34,988 nt of DNA from Oligoflexales bacterium (GCA_017985985.1 JAGNWK010000023.1:1-34988); one strand, 5' to 3'; positions 15,329 through 24,202 are shown, counted from the first letter of the stretch. The notes: generated by a model not told the origin, from the sequence alone. A program made the numbers and translations.

Positions 15329-16663
15329 TTATTCGTCTATTTCATCAATGAGATCAAGGGGGAGGCTGTCGATTTCTCGATTCCTTTCGCGGATAAGGGT
15401 CCTCGCTTCTACATAGGAATTACTTAGATCTTTGTATAGGAGCTGCCAAGGATTTTCACTGAGATGAAGTCCGCCGTCACTATAAGGTAATAAGCCAGTG
15501 AGACTGCTTATGAGGATGCCTATAGAAATACTAGCAAGGGGATTTTTGATGTTAAGTCGAATTTTGATAAGCGAGGTGACCCGCCTGCTCATAAGCATCA
15601 TGGTTCTGACTTGAGCAAGTTCATGACTTCTTCTGATTTTTAGGATGCGATCGATCTCTTTCTTTAAATTTTCCTGCTTATGAAGGAGCTCTTTATAGCG
15701 AGCCATATCCTTTTTACTCAAGTGAGTGTCTATTTCTATGCTCTGTTCAACTTTATTTTGAATGCTCTGTAAGTTTTCCAAATCGATTTTATTCTTCCAG
15801 TGAAGAAAAGATTGACGGTGGCCGTGCTCAGTGATCATTTTTGCAAGCAAGGCCCAGAAAATAGCTTGAGATTTCTGCTCTTCCTCTAAACTGTTGGAAG
15901 GTATCCCTTCTTTTTTAAGGTGGCTATCTATGTAATCTAGGATCTCGTCATTGGAGATAAATTCCTTTGCTAGCTCTGGGTCGACATCGAGTAAAGAACG
16001 CCAGCCTTGGACCTTATCTTGTTCGCAAGTGGAGCAGCTTTCTATGAAGTTTTGGACGTGTGTCTGTGCGGTAAGGAAGATTTTTTTAAGCTTATTTTTG
16101 TAGGCATAAATATCCAAAAGCTTATTGTGATACTCCTTGTTGTTCACAGCTTGTTTAAAGAATAAGGTCTTAGACCAAGCACTGCAGGGATTTTGGGCAT
16201 CTTTAGCGCGTGCTTGATAAACGCAAAAGCGAGTTTTTATTTTCAATAATCCTTTGTAGGGGGAGGGGAACCTTTCCAGGACATCGATAAATTCATAAAC
16301 TTCACAATTCTTATTCCCCCCGTCTTCACAGATCTCCATTTCTGCGTGGTCTACATTTTTGTCGGTAAGCAAAGGATCTATGTGCATGAGGTGTAGCTTA
16401 CCCTCCTGGTGATCACGCACGAGAGGTGCTTTTGCTTTGATATCCTCAGCGTCAATTTTGGGCAGTGGAGGATTGATAAGGGCTAAGGGTTTTTCAACCG
16501 GTGCTGTTTCTTGGAGGTGGGCGGATGTGGGTGTATAAGTTTTTGGAGATTCTGCTGGCTTTTTGCTTAGCGAACAGGCACTGGAGAGATACAGCATAGT
16601 TAAGAAAATGATTCGTCCCGAGGGAAGGGGTTTTTGGATAAAACGCATTGCTAAGGTGGCCAT
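15329..16663 (-). CDS. Putative lipoprotein, function unknown
   Basis: 444 residues with a signal peptide ending in YLSSAC, a plausible lipobox with Cys30 as the acylated residue. After a Pro/Lys-rich linker, residues about 100-185 contain four cysteines (CEDGGNKNC, then RFCVYQA and NPCSAW) that could form disulfides in the periplasm. A further CSTC motif lies near 213. The second half is helical and charged, with a hydrophobic segment near residues 372-395 (ASISIGILISSLTGLLPY) and an acidic Arg/Glu-rich tail. I recognise no family. The general design resembles the lipoprotein at 31625-33316. AAGGA seven bases before the ATG supports the start. It lies upstream of hldD on the same strand, with a hairpin between them. 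Confidence 0.65.
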   Translation of the reverse strand: MATLAMRFIQKPLPSGRIIFLTMLYLSSACSLSKKPAESPKTYTPTSAHLQETAPVEKPLALINPPLPKIDAEDIKAKAPLVRDHQEGKLHLMHIDPLLTDKNVDHAEMEICEDGGNKNCEVYEFIDVLERFPSPYKGLLKIKTRFCVYQARAKDAQNPCSAWSKTLFFKQAVNNKEYHNKLLDIYAYKNKLKKIFLTAQTHVQNFIESCSTCEQDKVQGWRSLLDVDPELAKEFISNDEILDYIDSHLKKEGIPSNSLEEEQKSQAIFWALLAKMITEHGHRQSFLHWKNKIDLENLQSIQNKVEQSIEIDTHLSKKDMARYKELLHKQENLKKEIDRILKIRRSHELAQVRTMMLMSRRVTSLIKIRLNIKNPLASISIGILISSLTGLLPYSDGGLHLSENPWQLLYKDLSNSYVEARTLIRERNREIDSLPLDLIDEIDE

Positions 16664-16794
16664 TTTGTAGTCCTTAGTGAAGAGATTTTTGGCTCAATCG
16701 TTTGTAAATTATGCTAGGAACCATCCATGAAATAGTAAACCGAATAAGGTTTTATCTATGATAGAGCTCTTAACCTTTAGCTGGAAGCCTTGCG

Positions 16795-18108
16795 ATGAAA
16801 CTTTCTCTGCGAGAAGAAGAATACGATATTCTCATCAAAAAGATTCAGAGCCAAACTCAATCCCCTTTTGGAAGTCATTTGGGAGGAGTTCTTCATGCTA
16901 GACAGCCCATCCACACCCTCTATGGGGGGGCTCAGCTCTGGACGTTCAATTCGATGGCTAAGGTGGCTGCTTTGGCTCAGGCTTCTTTTCAAGGCTACGG
17001 GTCTTCTTTGGGCGATTTATCTGCTCTGTTGGATATTTCGGGAGAGGATCAAATATGGCTTGAAAAGGCCATCCTGAAGACACAAGAAAAGTTGAGGAAG
17101 GAGCCGGTTGAAGATGTTCGCGTTGACTTTGAGGATGGGTATGGATTGCGCTCTTCTGAGGAGGAGGATGCCGATGCTCGGAGGAGTGCTTTGGAGTCCG
17201 TCAAAGCGATGGAACAAGGCTTACTGCCCACTTTCTTTGGCATTCGGGTCAAAGCCCTTAGTCTGGAATTAGCCAGAAGATCGCTTAGGACTCTCGATAT
17301 CTTTGTGAGCACGTTCCTCCGTGCCAGTTCCGGAAAGCTTCCCGATCATTTTGTGGTGACGCTTCCCAAAGTGGAGTCAAAGGAGCAGGTTCAGGTCCTG
17401 CTCGATGCTTTGACCGCTCTCGAAAAGATCTGCAAGATTCCCCGAGGGCTTATTCGCTGTGAGTTTATGGTAGAGACTCCCCTTGCTGTCTTGGATAGAC
17501 AGGGTTCGAATCCTCTTAGAGCTTGGGTTGAGATGAGTCAGGGGCGTTGTCGAGGCTTGCATATCGGTACATACGATTTTACGGCTTCCTGTGGGGTTAG
17601 TGCTGAGAATCAGGCTATGCATCACTCTCTTTGTATTTTGGCCAAGAATCTTGTCCAACTGTCGTGCTTTGATCTCCCCGTTTGGTTTGCAGATGGAGCG
17701 ACGACAACTCTACCGGTTCCCCCTCACAAAGGGGCACAGCTTACGAAGTCTCAAGCAGAAGAGAATAAAAATCTGGTTCAAAGAGCTTGGAAGGAGTCGT
17801 TTTTTAATATCCAGAGATCCCTCTCTCAGGGCTACTATCAGGGCTGGGATCTCCATCCGGCCCAAATCCCCATTCGGTATTTGGCTACTTATTATTTTTT
17901 ATGGAAAGATCTCAAAAATTTGGTAGGAAGATTTCAACATTTTTTAAATCAAAAAGAGCAGGCTAGTCGTTTAGGAGCGAGTTTTGACGATGCGGCGACG
18001 GGTCGTGGACTTGTGAATTCTTTGCTGCGAGCCTATTACTGTCAAGCAGTCAGTGCTGAAGAGCTGCAGGAGCTGGGTTTAAAAAATCTGAACGTTCTGA
18101 GTGGATGA
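16795..18108 (+). CDS. HpcH/HpaI aldolase (CitE-like) family protein
   Basis: 437 residues with the TIM-barrel signatures of the citrate-lyase beta/HpcH aldolase superfamily. These are the metal-binding acidic motif VRVDFEDGYG (about 104-113), the lysine strand VVTLPKVES (about 187-195), the second acidic motif CEFMVETPLAV (about 222-232), and LHIGTYDFTASCGV and GWDLHPAQ towards the C-terminus. Relatives cleave or form C-C bonds in acyl-CoA or keto-acid substrates. This longer form, with the TYDFTA block, resembles the DUF6986-type branch of unclear substrate. The ATG at 16795 is weakly served (the nearest candidate is GGAAG at about 16782). It is upstream of lpxD, but a hairpin separates the two genes. 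Confidence 0.8.
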   Translation: MKLSLREEEYDILIKKIQSQTQSPFGSHLGGVLHARQPIHTLYGGAQLWTFNSMAKVAALAQASFQGYGSSLGDLSALLDISGEDQIWLEKAILKTQEKLRKEPVEDVRVDFEDGYGLRSSEEEDADARRSALESVKAMEQGLLPTFFGIRVKALSLELARRSLRTLDIFVSTFLRASSGKLPDHFVVTLPKVESKEQVQVLLDALTALEKICKIPRGLIRCEFMVETPLAVLDRQGSNPLRAWVEMSQGRCRGLHIGTYDFTASCGVSAENQAMHHSLCILAKNLVQLSCFDLPVWFADGATTTLPVPPHKGAQLTKSQAEENKNLVQRAWKESFFNIQRSLSQGYYQGWDLHPAQIPIRYLATYYFLWKDLKNLVGRFQHFLNQKEQASRLGASFDDAATGRGLVNSLLRAYYCQAVSAEELQELGLKNLNVLSG

Positions 18109-18119
18109 GGGGGGAGATA

Positions 18120-18144
18120 TAAAGAGGGGGGAACGCCCTCTTTA
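18120..18144 (+). terminator. Stem-loop between aldolase gene and lpxD
   Basis: TAAAGAGGG (18120-18128) and CCCTCTTTA (18136-18144) form a perfect 9-bp stem with a seven-base loop. The following bases are A-rich, not T-rich, so it may be an attenuating or mRNA-stabilising hairpin rather than a full terminator. Confidence 0.5.
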
Positions 18145-18181
18145 GACAAAGAAAAGAGAATTTCAACTGTAAGGCTATGTG

Positions 18182-19219
18182 ATGAAACTCCAAGAATTAG
18201 CTCAATTGCTTTCTGCCAAACTGATCCTTGCCCACCAAATCTCGCCAGAACTTGAGATCACAGGGCTCTGTCCTTTAAACTCTGCGGAGGCAGGTCACGT
18301 TAGTTTTTTTACGAATACGAAGTTCAAAAACGACTTGTTTCAAACACGCGCCTCAGCTGTTATTGTCAAATCTCCCATTGAAAATCTTCATATTGCCCAA
18401 CTTGTCCACTCCAATCCCCAGGCGGCTATGGCTGTAGCAGGTCAGCTGTTTTATAAGCGGACACATAGTTACTCTGGCCAGAGCGAATTGGCCTTCGTCT
18501 CCAGCTCGGCATCTGTCCACCCCACAGCTGTTCTCTATCCGTTTTGCTATGTGGGGGACTCTGCTCAGATTGCTGAGCAGGTTATTATTTACCCTCAGGT
18601 CTATGTTGGGGAGAACTGTAAGGTCGGAGCAGGGAGCATTCTTTTTCCAGGAGTGGTTCTCATGGCGGGGACGCAGCTTGGGCAGGGGGTTATGATTCAT
18701 GGGGGAGCTGTTTTGGGTGGAGATGGTTTTGGTTTTGCCCCGACAGGTTCTCGTTTGGAAAAAATACCGCAGACGGGCTATGTCCGTATCGATGCGGATG
18801 TCGAGATAGGATCACTTTGCAGCATTGATCGAGCTACTTTTGAGAAAACACATCTCAAGCAGGGGGTGAAATTAGATTCTCATGTCCACGTCGGTCACAA
18901 TGTGGAGGTCGGAGAGAATTCTATGCTTTGTGCTCAGGTTGGAATAGCAGGGAGTACGAAGATCGGGAAGAATTTCATTGCTGCGGGTCAGGCTGGAATT
19001 GCCCCTGGTCTAGAAGTCGGAGATGGAGTCATCCTTGGTGGGCAGTGTGGCCTGACAGCGTCACAAGAGCTGGCTGGGGAGTATCATGGGATGCCTGCCA
19101 TTCCGGCTCAGGAGTGGAGAAGGCAGGCAGTGCTGCTCAGAAAATTACCAGAGCTGGTGAAAGAGATCAGAGAGCTGAAAAAAGAAATAGCAGAGATAAA
19201 ATCATCTGCTCGAGCTTGA
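18182..19219 (+). CDS. lpxD: UDP-3-O-acylglucosamine N-acyltransferase
   Basis: LpxD transfers a second hydroxyacyl chain from acyl-ACP to UDP-3-O-acyl-glucosamine in lipid A synthesis. The protein (345 residues) has the uridine-binding N-terminal domain (LCPLNSAEAGHVSFFTN), then a left-handed beta-helix of hexapeptide repeats (about 105-295). The catalytic histidine region is SHVHVGHNVEVG and the conserved GIAGSTKIG block follows. A C-terminal helix (LRKLPELVKEIRELKKEIAEI) is typical of the trimeric enzyme. AAGG seven bases upstream favours ATG 18182; a GTG directly before it (18179) is also in frame. It is not next to lpxA or fabZ as in the usual cluster. Confidence 0.95.
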   Translation: MKLQELAQLLSAKLILAHQISPELEITGLCPLNSAEAGHVSFFTNTKFKNDLFQTRASAVIVKSPIENLHIAQLVHSNPQAAMAVAGQLFYKRTHSYSGQSELAFVSSSASVHPTAVLYPFCYVGDSAQIAEQVIIYPQVYVGENCKVGAGSILFPGVVLMAGTQLGQGVMIHGGAVLGGDGFGFAPTGSRLEKIPQTGYVRIDADVEIGSLCSIDRATFEKTHLKQGVKLDSHVHVGHNVEVGENSMLCAQVGIAGSTKIGKNFIAAGQAGIAPGLEVGDGVILGGQCGLTASQELAGEYHGMPAIPAQEWRRQAVLLRKLPELVKEIRELKKEIAEIKSSARA

Positions 19220-19225
19220 TTTATT

Positions 19226-19410
19226 GGGAGAAACCAGCTGGCACCTATTCGACTACGCGTATTGCTTCGTCATTGCGAGGAGCCGCAGGCGACGAAGCAA
19301 TCTTGCCTTTACATGGAGATTGCTTCGCTGTGCTTGCAATGGCGAGGTTTGCCATGGTACTTGGACAGGTTGGCTCAAGTCCAGGTTTTCTCCCAAGCCC
19401 TCTTCCTTGC
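19226..19410 (+). repeat. Intergenic repeat (copy C) split by a second palindromic repeat
   Basis: The left part GGGAGAAACCAGCTGGCACC (about 19226-19245), TTCGACTACGC and the right part GGTTTTCTCCC...CTTCCTTGC (19384-19410) match the two ends of the window's main repeat family. Between them lies a different element (about 19259-19360) beginning ATTGCTTCGTCATTGCGAGG. Its arms ATTGCTTCGTC (19261-19271) and GACGAAGCAAT (19291-19301) are exact inverted repeats. A partial second copy GATTGCTTCGC...AATGGCGAGG follows. Such CATTGCGAGGAGC repeats are known from many bacterial genomes. Confidence 0.75.
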
Positions 19411-19413
19411 CTT

Positions 19414-20310
19414 CTATAAACCCAGCGTGAGGTAGTCGGTGAGGCGTTTGTTCATCAGCGCCTTGGATACCCAGAAGATGTCTGCCAGTTGTTGGACGAT
19501 GTCAAACGAGGAGTCGACTTTGCCGACTTCTTGCTGCAGGAGGTGGCCTGGGATGAGCAAGATACTTGCAAAAATGTTGCTTTGTATTTCAAGGATTTCA
19601 TCTGGATTTTGCCAGAGTCCGGACTTCTCTATAGAGCTGTACTGCATATGTTTGAAGAGCTGCTTAGCGATGAGAAACCTCATATAAGGTCTCATCTTAC
19701 TCGGGTTGTATCGGATCACGAGCTCAGAGTGGGTTTCGCGATGAGATTGAATCTCTAGGGCTTCCCCTAAGAGCTCGTCTTCTTCGAGGGAGACCTGCGG
19801 TATGAGTTGGCAAAGTTCAGGTAAATAGATCGGAGCTTCCTGAAAGTCGCCTCTTTTGAGAACCGATAGGGCAAGGGCCACGACTTCTTCCCGGCGAACG
19901 TCAAAAAGCTCTTCAAAAGTTTTGGACTGGCTTGATGGCTGCCAGCGTGCTGGATTTTTGAAGTATTCTTTTTTGAAGTTCTCTAGTGGTAGATCTTGCA
20001 AGGAGAAGTGTCCATAACCCTTGTATTCGAAGAGGGCTTCCTCTAAAGACATCTTTCCCGCCGTGATGTCGATCAGCAGGCGTTCATCAATATGAAGGTG
20101 CTCAGCTATGTTCTTCAGCGTGCTGAGGGCCCTGATGTTCTTCTTCCCTTTTTTCCAATGGCTACAATCGGCTGGATCATAGCCTAGGATCGCGCCGACA
20201 TCTTGGTCTATGACTTTTACGTTGCCACCATAACGGAGACCCAATGCCTCTTTGCAAAATTTAAAGAGTGTTGCAGAGTGGGGGTACCTATTTTCATCTG
20301 TTTTTCTCAT
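19414..20310 (-). CDS. HTH protein with degenerate IrrE/ImmA-type peptidase domain
   Basis: 298 residues. An N-terminal helix-turn-helix-like region (DVGAILGYDPADCSHWKKGKKNI, about 37-59) is followed by a C-terminal half patterned on ImmA/IrrE (COG2856) proteins: IRYNPSKMRPYMRFLIAKQLFKHM (199-222), EIQSNIFASILLIP (241-254) and a terminal LADIFWVSKALMNKRL helix. Active members have HExxH where this protein reads KQLFK (216-220), so both zinc histidines and the catalytic Glu appear lost. The domain is probably non-catalytic, perhaps a sensor or repressor partner. GGAG lies 11 bases upstream of the ATG. The 3' end abuts the repeat at 19410. Target genes are unknown. Confidence 0.65.
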   Translation of the reverse strand: MRKTDENRYPHSATLFKFCKEALGLRYGGNVKVIDQDVGAILGYDPADCSHWKKGKKNIRALSTLKNIAEHLHIDERLLIDITAGKMSLEEALFEYKGYGHFSLQDLPLENFKKEYFKNPARWQPSSQSKTFEELFDVRREEVVALALSVLKRGDFQEAPIYLPELCQLIPQVSLEEDELLGEALEIQSHRETHSELVIRYNPSKMRPYMRFLIAKQLFKHMQYSSIEKSGLWQNPDEILEIQSNIFASILLIPGHLLQQEVGKVDSSFDIVQQLADIFWVSKALMNKRLTDYLTLGL

Positions 20311-20483
20311 GAAAACGACTACTCCAAAGGCGAAGATATGTGATTTCGGAGCCGCAAGGCACCACGCTCAGGCACTCAAACGGAACGTATAGCAGCAAGA
20401 AAATCAAAGACAGTCGTTGACGAAGACAAGGCAGCTCGTTTTTAGAATAACTCTTAGCTACTATTAGAAATCAAAATTTTGTC

Positions 20484-21131
20484 TCAGTCAATCACCTCGT
20501 AGTGGAGATAAACAAAACTGGAGCGAGCGTCTACGCTAAGGAGCTTGAACCTGCGCTCAGATGAGAGTTCTGGCTGAACGAAGAAGGGGGTGTCTTTTCC
20601 AACGAGGATGGGCGCTAGTGTCAGTTTGAGCTCGCTAACAAGCTTTTGTTCATAGAACAAGGCGTTGATTTGTCCGCCGCCAAAAAGAAGGACGCGCTCT
20701 ATCCCGATGTCTTGGAGTTTCTCGTAGACAAACCTAGCAGGATGTTGTTGGCCGTAAGTCCAATTGACGGGGGCGCCTGCTCCAGGGGTCTTGTCTAGCT
20801 TGGGGACTGGGTTCAAGGGTTGTGGGGAGACAAGGATGCGGGGTATGTGGGTTTGGCGCCAGAAGGGGAGTGTGGCAGGAAGGCCTTTTGTCGTGAAGAG
20901 AACCCAAAGAGCTTGCTGGCCTTTATCGTTTATACCCTCGATAAGCTGGCCGTCAGCCAGGATACTTCGCGACCCTAAGATTACGGCGTCTGCTTGGCGG
21001 AGTTCGGAGCGAAGGAAGGCTTGATCGTCTTCATTGCTCAGGCCAAACTTTTTTCTTTCTTCAGAATTTTCGATCGTCTGTGCTGCAATCCTGCCATCCA
21101 GGCTGGCGGCCATTATATTGATGATTTTCAT
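20484..21131 (-). CDS. RibD C-terminal domain (DHFR-like) reductase
   Basis: 215 residues of the RibD-C/dihydrofolate-reductase-like fold, which reduces riboflavin precursors or related pyrimidines with NADPH. Visible family blocks are the start NIMAASLDGRIA, then DDQAFLRSELRQADAVILGSRSI, the PRILVSPQPLNP strand, and the nucleotide-binding LLFGGGQINALFYEQKLVSELKLTLAPILVGKDTPFF. The deaminase half of RibD is absent, so this is the stand-alone reductase type, whose substrate cannot be fixed from sequence. The ATG at 21131 is preferred over a TTG at 21152; neither has a strong ribosome site. It is divergent from rpsO. Confidence 0.8.
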   Translation of the reverse strand: MKIINIMAASLDGRIAAQTIENSEERKKFGLSNEDDQAFLRSELRQADAVILGSRSILADGQLIEGINDKGQQALWVLFTTKGLPATLPFWRQTHIPRILVSPQPLNPVPKLDKTPGAGAPVNWTYGQQHPARFVYEKLQDIGIERVLLFGGGQINALFYEQKLVSELKLTLAPILVGKDTPFFVQPELSSERRFKLLSVDARSSFVYLHYEVID

Positions 21132-21236
21132 AACAGTGAATTTTTCTTGCAAGTTTGGGGGGAGTTGGTTAGTCTGCCCCTGGTTTCACGAGCGTCGCCC
21201 TGTAAATAATGGTACAAATACTTACACATACGTTGC

Positions 21237-21263
21237 GGGGTGCTTACCCATCGTACGCGCCCC
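21237..21263 (+). promoter_or_regulatory. Possible leader hairpin upstream of rpsO-pnp
   Basis: GGGGTGC (21237-21243) can pair with GCGCCCC (21257-21263), with one G-T pair and a 13-base loop. It lies in the 239-bp gap before rpsO. S15 operons are often autoregulated through leader structure, but nothing here proves that role. TTTAAATATAG near 21288 may contain a promoter -10 element. Confidence 0.25.
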
Positions 21264-21370
21264 ACGTTTAAAGAAGTATTCTGCTGTTTAAATATAGAAG
21301 TATGATGATAGAAAAAGATAGAAAAAACAAATAGGCACGACGGAAGTTCAAGAAGGAAGAGAGCTAAAAA

Positions 21371-21640
21371 ATGACACTCGATCATAGTGAAAAAGGGGTT
21401 TTGCTTCAGAAATCCCGTAGACATCCACAAGACACAGCTTCACCAGAGGTTCAGATCACTTTGTTGACACACAGACTGACCTACCTCAATGAGCATTTCA
21501 AGACTCATGGGAAGGATCACCATTCTCGCCGTGGTCTTATGAAAGCAGTCGGGCAAAGACGACGGCTCCTGAATTATCTCCAGAGAAAAGATGGTAATAC
21601 TTACAGAAGTTTGATCGCTGAGCTAGGCATCCGAAAATAG
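21371..21640 (+). CDS. rpsO: 30S ribosomal protein S15
   Basis: S15 is a primary 16S rRNA-binding protein that organises the central domain of the 30S subunit. The 89 residues have the standard length and motifs: [54 protein letters not shown], with the rRNA-binding helix-loop and conserved HHSRRGL. GAGAG/AAGGAAG lies upstream of the ATG. It is the first gene of the classic rpsO-pnp pair; pnp starts 11 bp after its stop. Expression is probably shared with pnp and subject to leader control. Confidence 0.97.
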   Translation: MTLDHSEKGVLLQKSRRHPQDTASPEVQITLLTHRLTYLNEHFKTHGKDHHSRRGLMKAVGQRRRLLNYLQRKDGNTYRSLIAELGIRK

Positions 21641-21651
21641 AGACGGTAAAA

Positions 21652-23760
21652 ATGTCAATGACACCAATTAAGTACGAAGTCACTGTCGGTGGGCGAGTTA
21701 TAACTTTTGAGTTCCAGAAGTTCGCTAAGCAGGCCAATGGTTCTGTTATGGTCAGCTCTGGTGGAACGCAAGTGCTCGTCACGGTCTGTGCTTCCGATTC
21801 TTCGTCCCCGGATCTCGACTTTTTCCCTCTTACAGTCGAATATATAGAAAAATCCTATGCAGCAGGAAGGGTTCCTGGGGGGTACTTAAAGAGAGAGGGG
21901 AAACCCTCTAACAGTGCTGCTCTGACGGCTCGTCTGATCGACAGGCCGCTTAGGCCTTGTTTCCCAAAAAATTTCAGAAGAGAAGTGATTGTCACGGCGA
22001 CTGTGATGTCCTATGAGCACGGGTTTAATCCAGGTCCATTAGCCTTGGTTGGCGCCAGTACAGCTCTTATGGTTAGCGACATTCCTTTCAATGGTCCGGT
22101 GGCTGGTCTCTCTATTGGATTGAAAGACGGACAGTACCTGGTCGATCCTCGTGAGGGGGTTGAAGGTGGGGGTGATTTAGATCTCCATATAGCATGTAAA
22201 CCGGATGCTGTTTTGATGGTCGAGGCGAGTGCGAATTTCTTGTCTGAAGCGAAGATGCTGGAAAGCATAGAGTATGCTCATAAGGTGATGGAACCTTTCT
22301 TTGGCATGCAGATTGCTGTTCAGAAGGAGATAGGAAAGCCTAAGTTTACTGTTGAAGCCCAGAAGGATCTGAGTTCAGATCTTCTTCTGAGTTGCGAGAA
22401 CATGGCTGGACCTTTGTTCAAAAAGGCTTTCCAGATCCGAGACAAGCAAGAGAGAAGCAGAGCTTATAAAAAAGTGGTGGAGCAGACCTTGCAGGAACTC
22501 AGCCCAGGGAAGGGTACTCCTGAAGAGGCTGTCATGAAAAGCAAGATTGGTCACATCCAGTCCGACTTGATGCGATCTATGATTTTGGATCAAGGGACAC
22601 GCATCGATGGTCGCTCCTTAAAAGATATCAGGCCTATCACCTGTGAAGTGGGCGTGTTGAAGAGGCCCCACGGATCGTCCTTGTTTACAAGGGGAGAGAC
22701 GCAGGCTCTTGCCTCTGTGACTCTAGCCGCTGCAGAAGATCAGCAGCGCAGTGAAGCCCTCTGGGACACAGATCTTAAAGATCGTTTTATGCTGCACTAT
22801 AACTTCCCGCCATTTAGCGTGGGAGAAGCTCGTTCGCAGCGAACTCCAGGTCGTCGAGAAATCGGCCATGGCAGTTTAGCAAGAAGAGCTCTGACTCCAG
22901 CGCTGCCTTCAGAGAAGGAGTTCGGTTACACCATCCGAGTCGTCTCAGAGACCTTAGAGTCCAATGGGAGTAGCTCGATGGCGGCAGTTTGTTCAGGGAC
23001 TATGGCCTTGTTGCATGCCAGTGTTCCCCTGAAAAGTCCTGTAGCAGGGATTGCTATGGGTCTGGTGAAGGAATCTGATCGCTACGCAGTCCTTTCCGAT
23101 ATTCTGGGTGATGAAGATCACTTGGGCGACATGGACTTCAAGGTCTGTGGTAATAAGCAGGGTATCAGTGCGTTGCAGATGGATATCAAGATAGAAGGCC
23201 TCTCCACGGCCATTATGGCAGAGGCTTTGGAACAGGCAAAGGCCGGCCGCTTCCATATCCTCGATAAGATGGAGCAGACAATTTCTGCCCCTCACGAGAT
23301 CAGCGAACTCGCTCCTCGCATGTTTAAGCTAAAAATTAATCCTGATAAGATCCGAGATCTGATCGGACCAGGTGGCAAGACGATCAAGAAAATCACCGCA
23401 GATACCGGTGTGAAGATGGATGTGGATGACTCTGGGGTCATCTCCATCGTGGCTGCTGACAATTTGTCAGCTCAGGCTGCTCGGTCGATGATTCGCTCCT
23501 ACACAACGGCACCTCAGGTCGGCGAAGTTTATCTTGGTCGTGCGATTCGTATAGTTGACTTCGGAGTGTTTTTCGAGCTGCGTCCTGGTCTTGACGGCCT
23601 CTGTCATATTTCTCATCTCGATGAGCAGAGAGTCGAACGAGTCGAAGATGTGATGAAACTCGGTGATGAAGCTCTCGTAAAGGTTATTGATATCGATCGT
23701 CAGGGTCGGATTAAACTCTCAAGAAAAGAAGCCTTCGGTGTAAAACCGAGCTTTTCTTAA
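21652..23760 (+). CDS. pnp: Polyribonucleotide nucleotidyltransferase (PNPase)
   Basis: A 3'-5' phosphorolytic exoribonuclease and RNA polymerase, core of RNA turnover complexes. The 702 residues show both RNase PH domains (first near 10-140, with ESYAAGRVPGGYLKREG-like text reading KSYAAGRVPGGYLKREG; second near 320-540, with FTRGETQALASVTL, FPPFSVGEARSQRTPGRREIGHGSLARRAL and the catalytic-site block GDEDHLGDMDFKV). The helical linker lies between them. A KH domain follows (IRDLIGPGGKTIKKI, about 565-579), then an S1 domain (about 623-695: GRAIRIVDFGVFFELRPGLDGLCHISHL). All parts are intact. It is coupled to rpsO upstream and dut starts four bases after its stop. Confidence 0.97.
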   Translation: MSMTPIKYEVTVGGRVITFEFQKFAKQANGSVMVSSGGTQVLVTVCASDSSSPDLDFFPLTVEYIEKSYAAGRVPGGYLKREGKPSNSAALTARLIDRPLRPCFPKNFRREVIVTATVMSYEHGFNPGPLALVGASTALMVSDIPFNGPVAGLSIGLKDGQYLVDPREGVEGGGDLDLHIACKPDAVLMVEASANFLSEAKMLESIEYAHKVMEPFFGMQIAVQKEIGKPKFTVEAQKDLSSDLLLSCENMAGPLFKKAFQIRDKQERSRAYKKVVEQTLQELSPGKGTPEEAVMKSKIGHIQSDLMRSMILDQGTRIDGRSLKDIRPITCEVGVLKRPHGSSLFTRGETQALASVTLAAAEDQQRSEALWDTDLKDRFMLHYNFPPFSVGEARSQRTPGRREIGHGSLARRALTPALPSEKEFGYTIRVVSETLESNGSSSMAAVCSGTMALLHASVPLKSPVAGIAMGLVKESDRYAVLSDILGDEDHLGDMDFKVCGNKQGISALQMDIKIEGLSTAIMAEALEQAKAGRFHILDKMEQTISAPHEISELAPRMFKLKINPDKIRDLIGPGGKTIKKITADTGVKMDVDDSGVISIVAADNLSAQAARSMIRSYTTAPQVGEVYLGRAIRIVDFGVFFELRPGLDGLCHISHLDEQRVERVEDVMKLGDEALVKVIDIDRQGRIKLSRKEAFGVKPSFS

Positions 23761-23764
23761 TCCT

Positions 23765-24202
23765 ATGATCAAGCTGCGTTTTAGAGAAGGCTGTGATCCA
23801 TCCTACCAGACTGAGTGGAGCTCTGGGGCTGATCTCGTCGCCAGCGAGTCACTTGTCATCCCCGCTCGGACCACGGTCAAAGTTCCGACAGGTGTTTGGA
23901 TCGAGAGTGTCCTGTGGGATAGAATCCCAGCAGGGTTTTTCCCCGAACTTCAGGTTCGCGCTAGGTCTGGTCTTGCTTACAAGCATGGGATTACTCTCAC
24001 GAATGGAGTAGGTACTATTGATTTGGATTATCCGGAGGAGATCTGTGTTCTTCTTTGGAATACAAAGGATGCAGATTACTCTATCGCAAAGGGCGATCGA
24101 ATAGCGCAGCTTGTCCTTAACATGGTGGCCCGCTGTGTAGGATTGAATGTAGGGGGCCAGCGTCTTGGCGGTTTTGGTTCTACGAGTCAGGCTTCCCTTT
24201 AG
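23765..24202 (+). CDS. dut: dUTP diphosphatase (dUTPase)
   Basis: Hydrolyses dUTP to dUMP, which keeps uracil out of DNA and feeds dTMP synthesis. The 145 residues carry the five trimeric dUTPase motifs: SSGADLVAS (motif 1), VRARSGLAYKHGI (motif 2), NGVGTIDLDYPEEI (motif 3), KGDRIAQLVL (motif 4) and GGFGSTSQ near the C-terminus (motif 5, closing over the active site). The usual AGYDL reads SGADL here. It starts four bases after pnp with no strong ribosome site of its own, so rpsO-pnp-dut is probably one transcript. A palindromic repeat lies right after its stop. Confidence 0.95.
   Translation: MIKLRFREGCDPSYQTEWSSGADLVASESLVIPARTTVKVPTGVWIESVLWDRIPAGFFPELQVRARSGLAYKHGITLTNGVGTIDLDYPEEICVLLWNTKDADYSIAKGDRIAQLVLNMVARCVGLNVGGQRLGGFGSTSQASL

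Noticed and set aside
19220..19430. Small plus-strand frames downstream of lpxD
   Set aside because: They are translations of the nested repeats (copy C and the CATTGCGAGG element).
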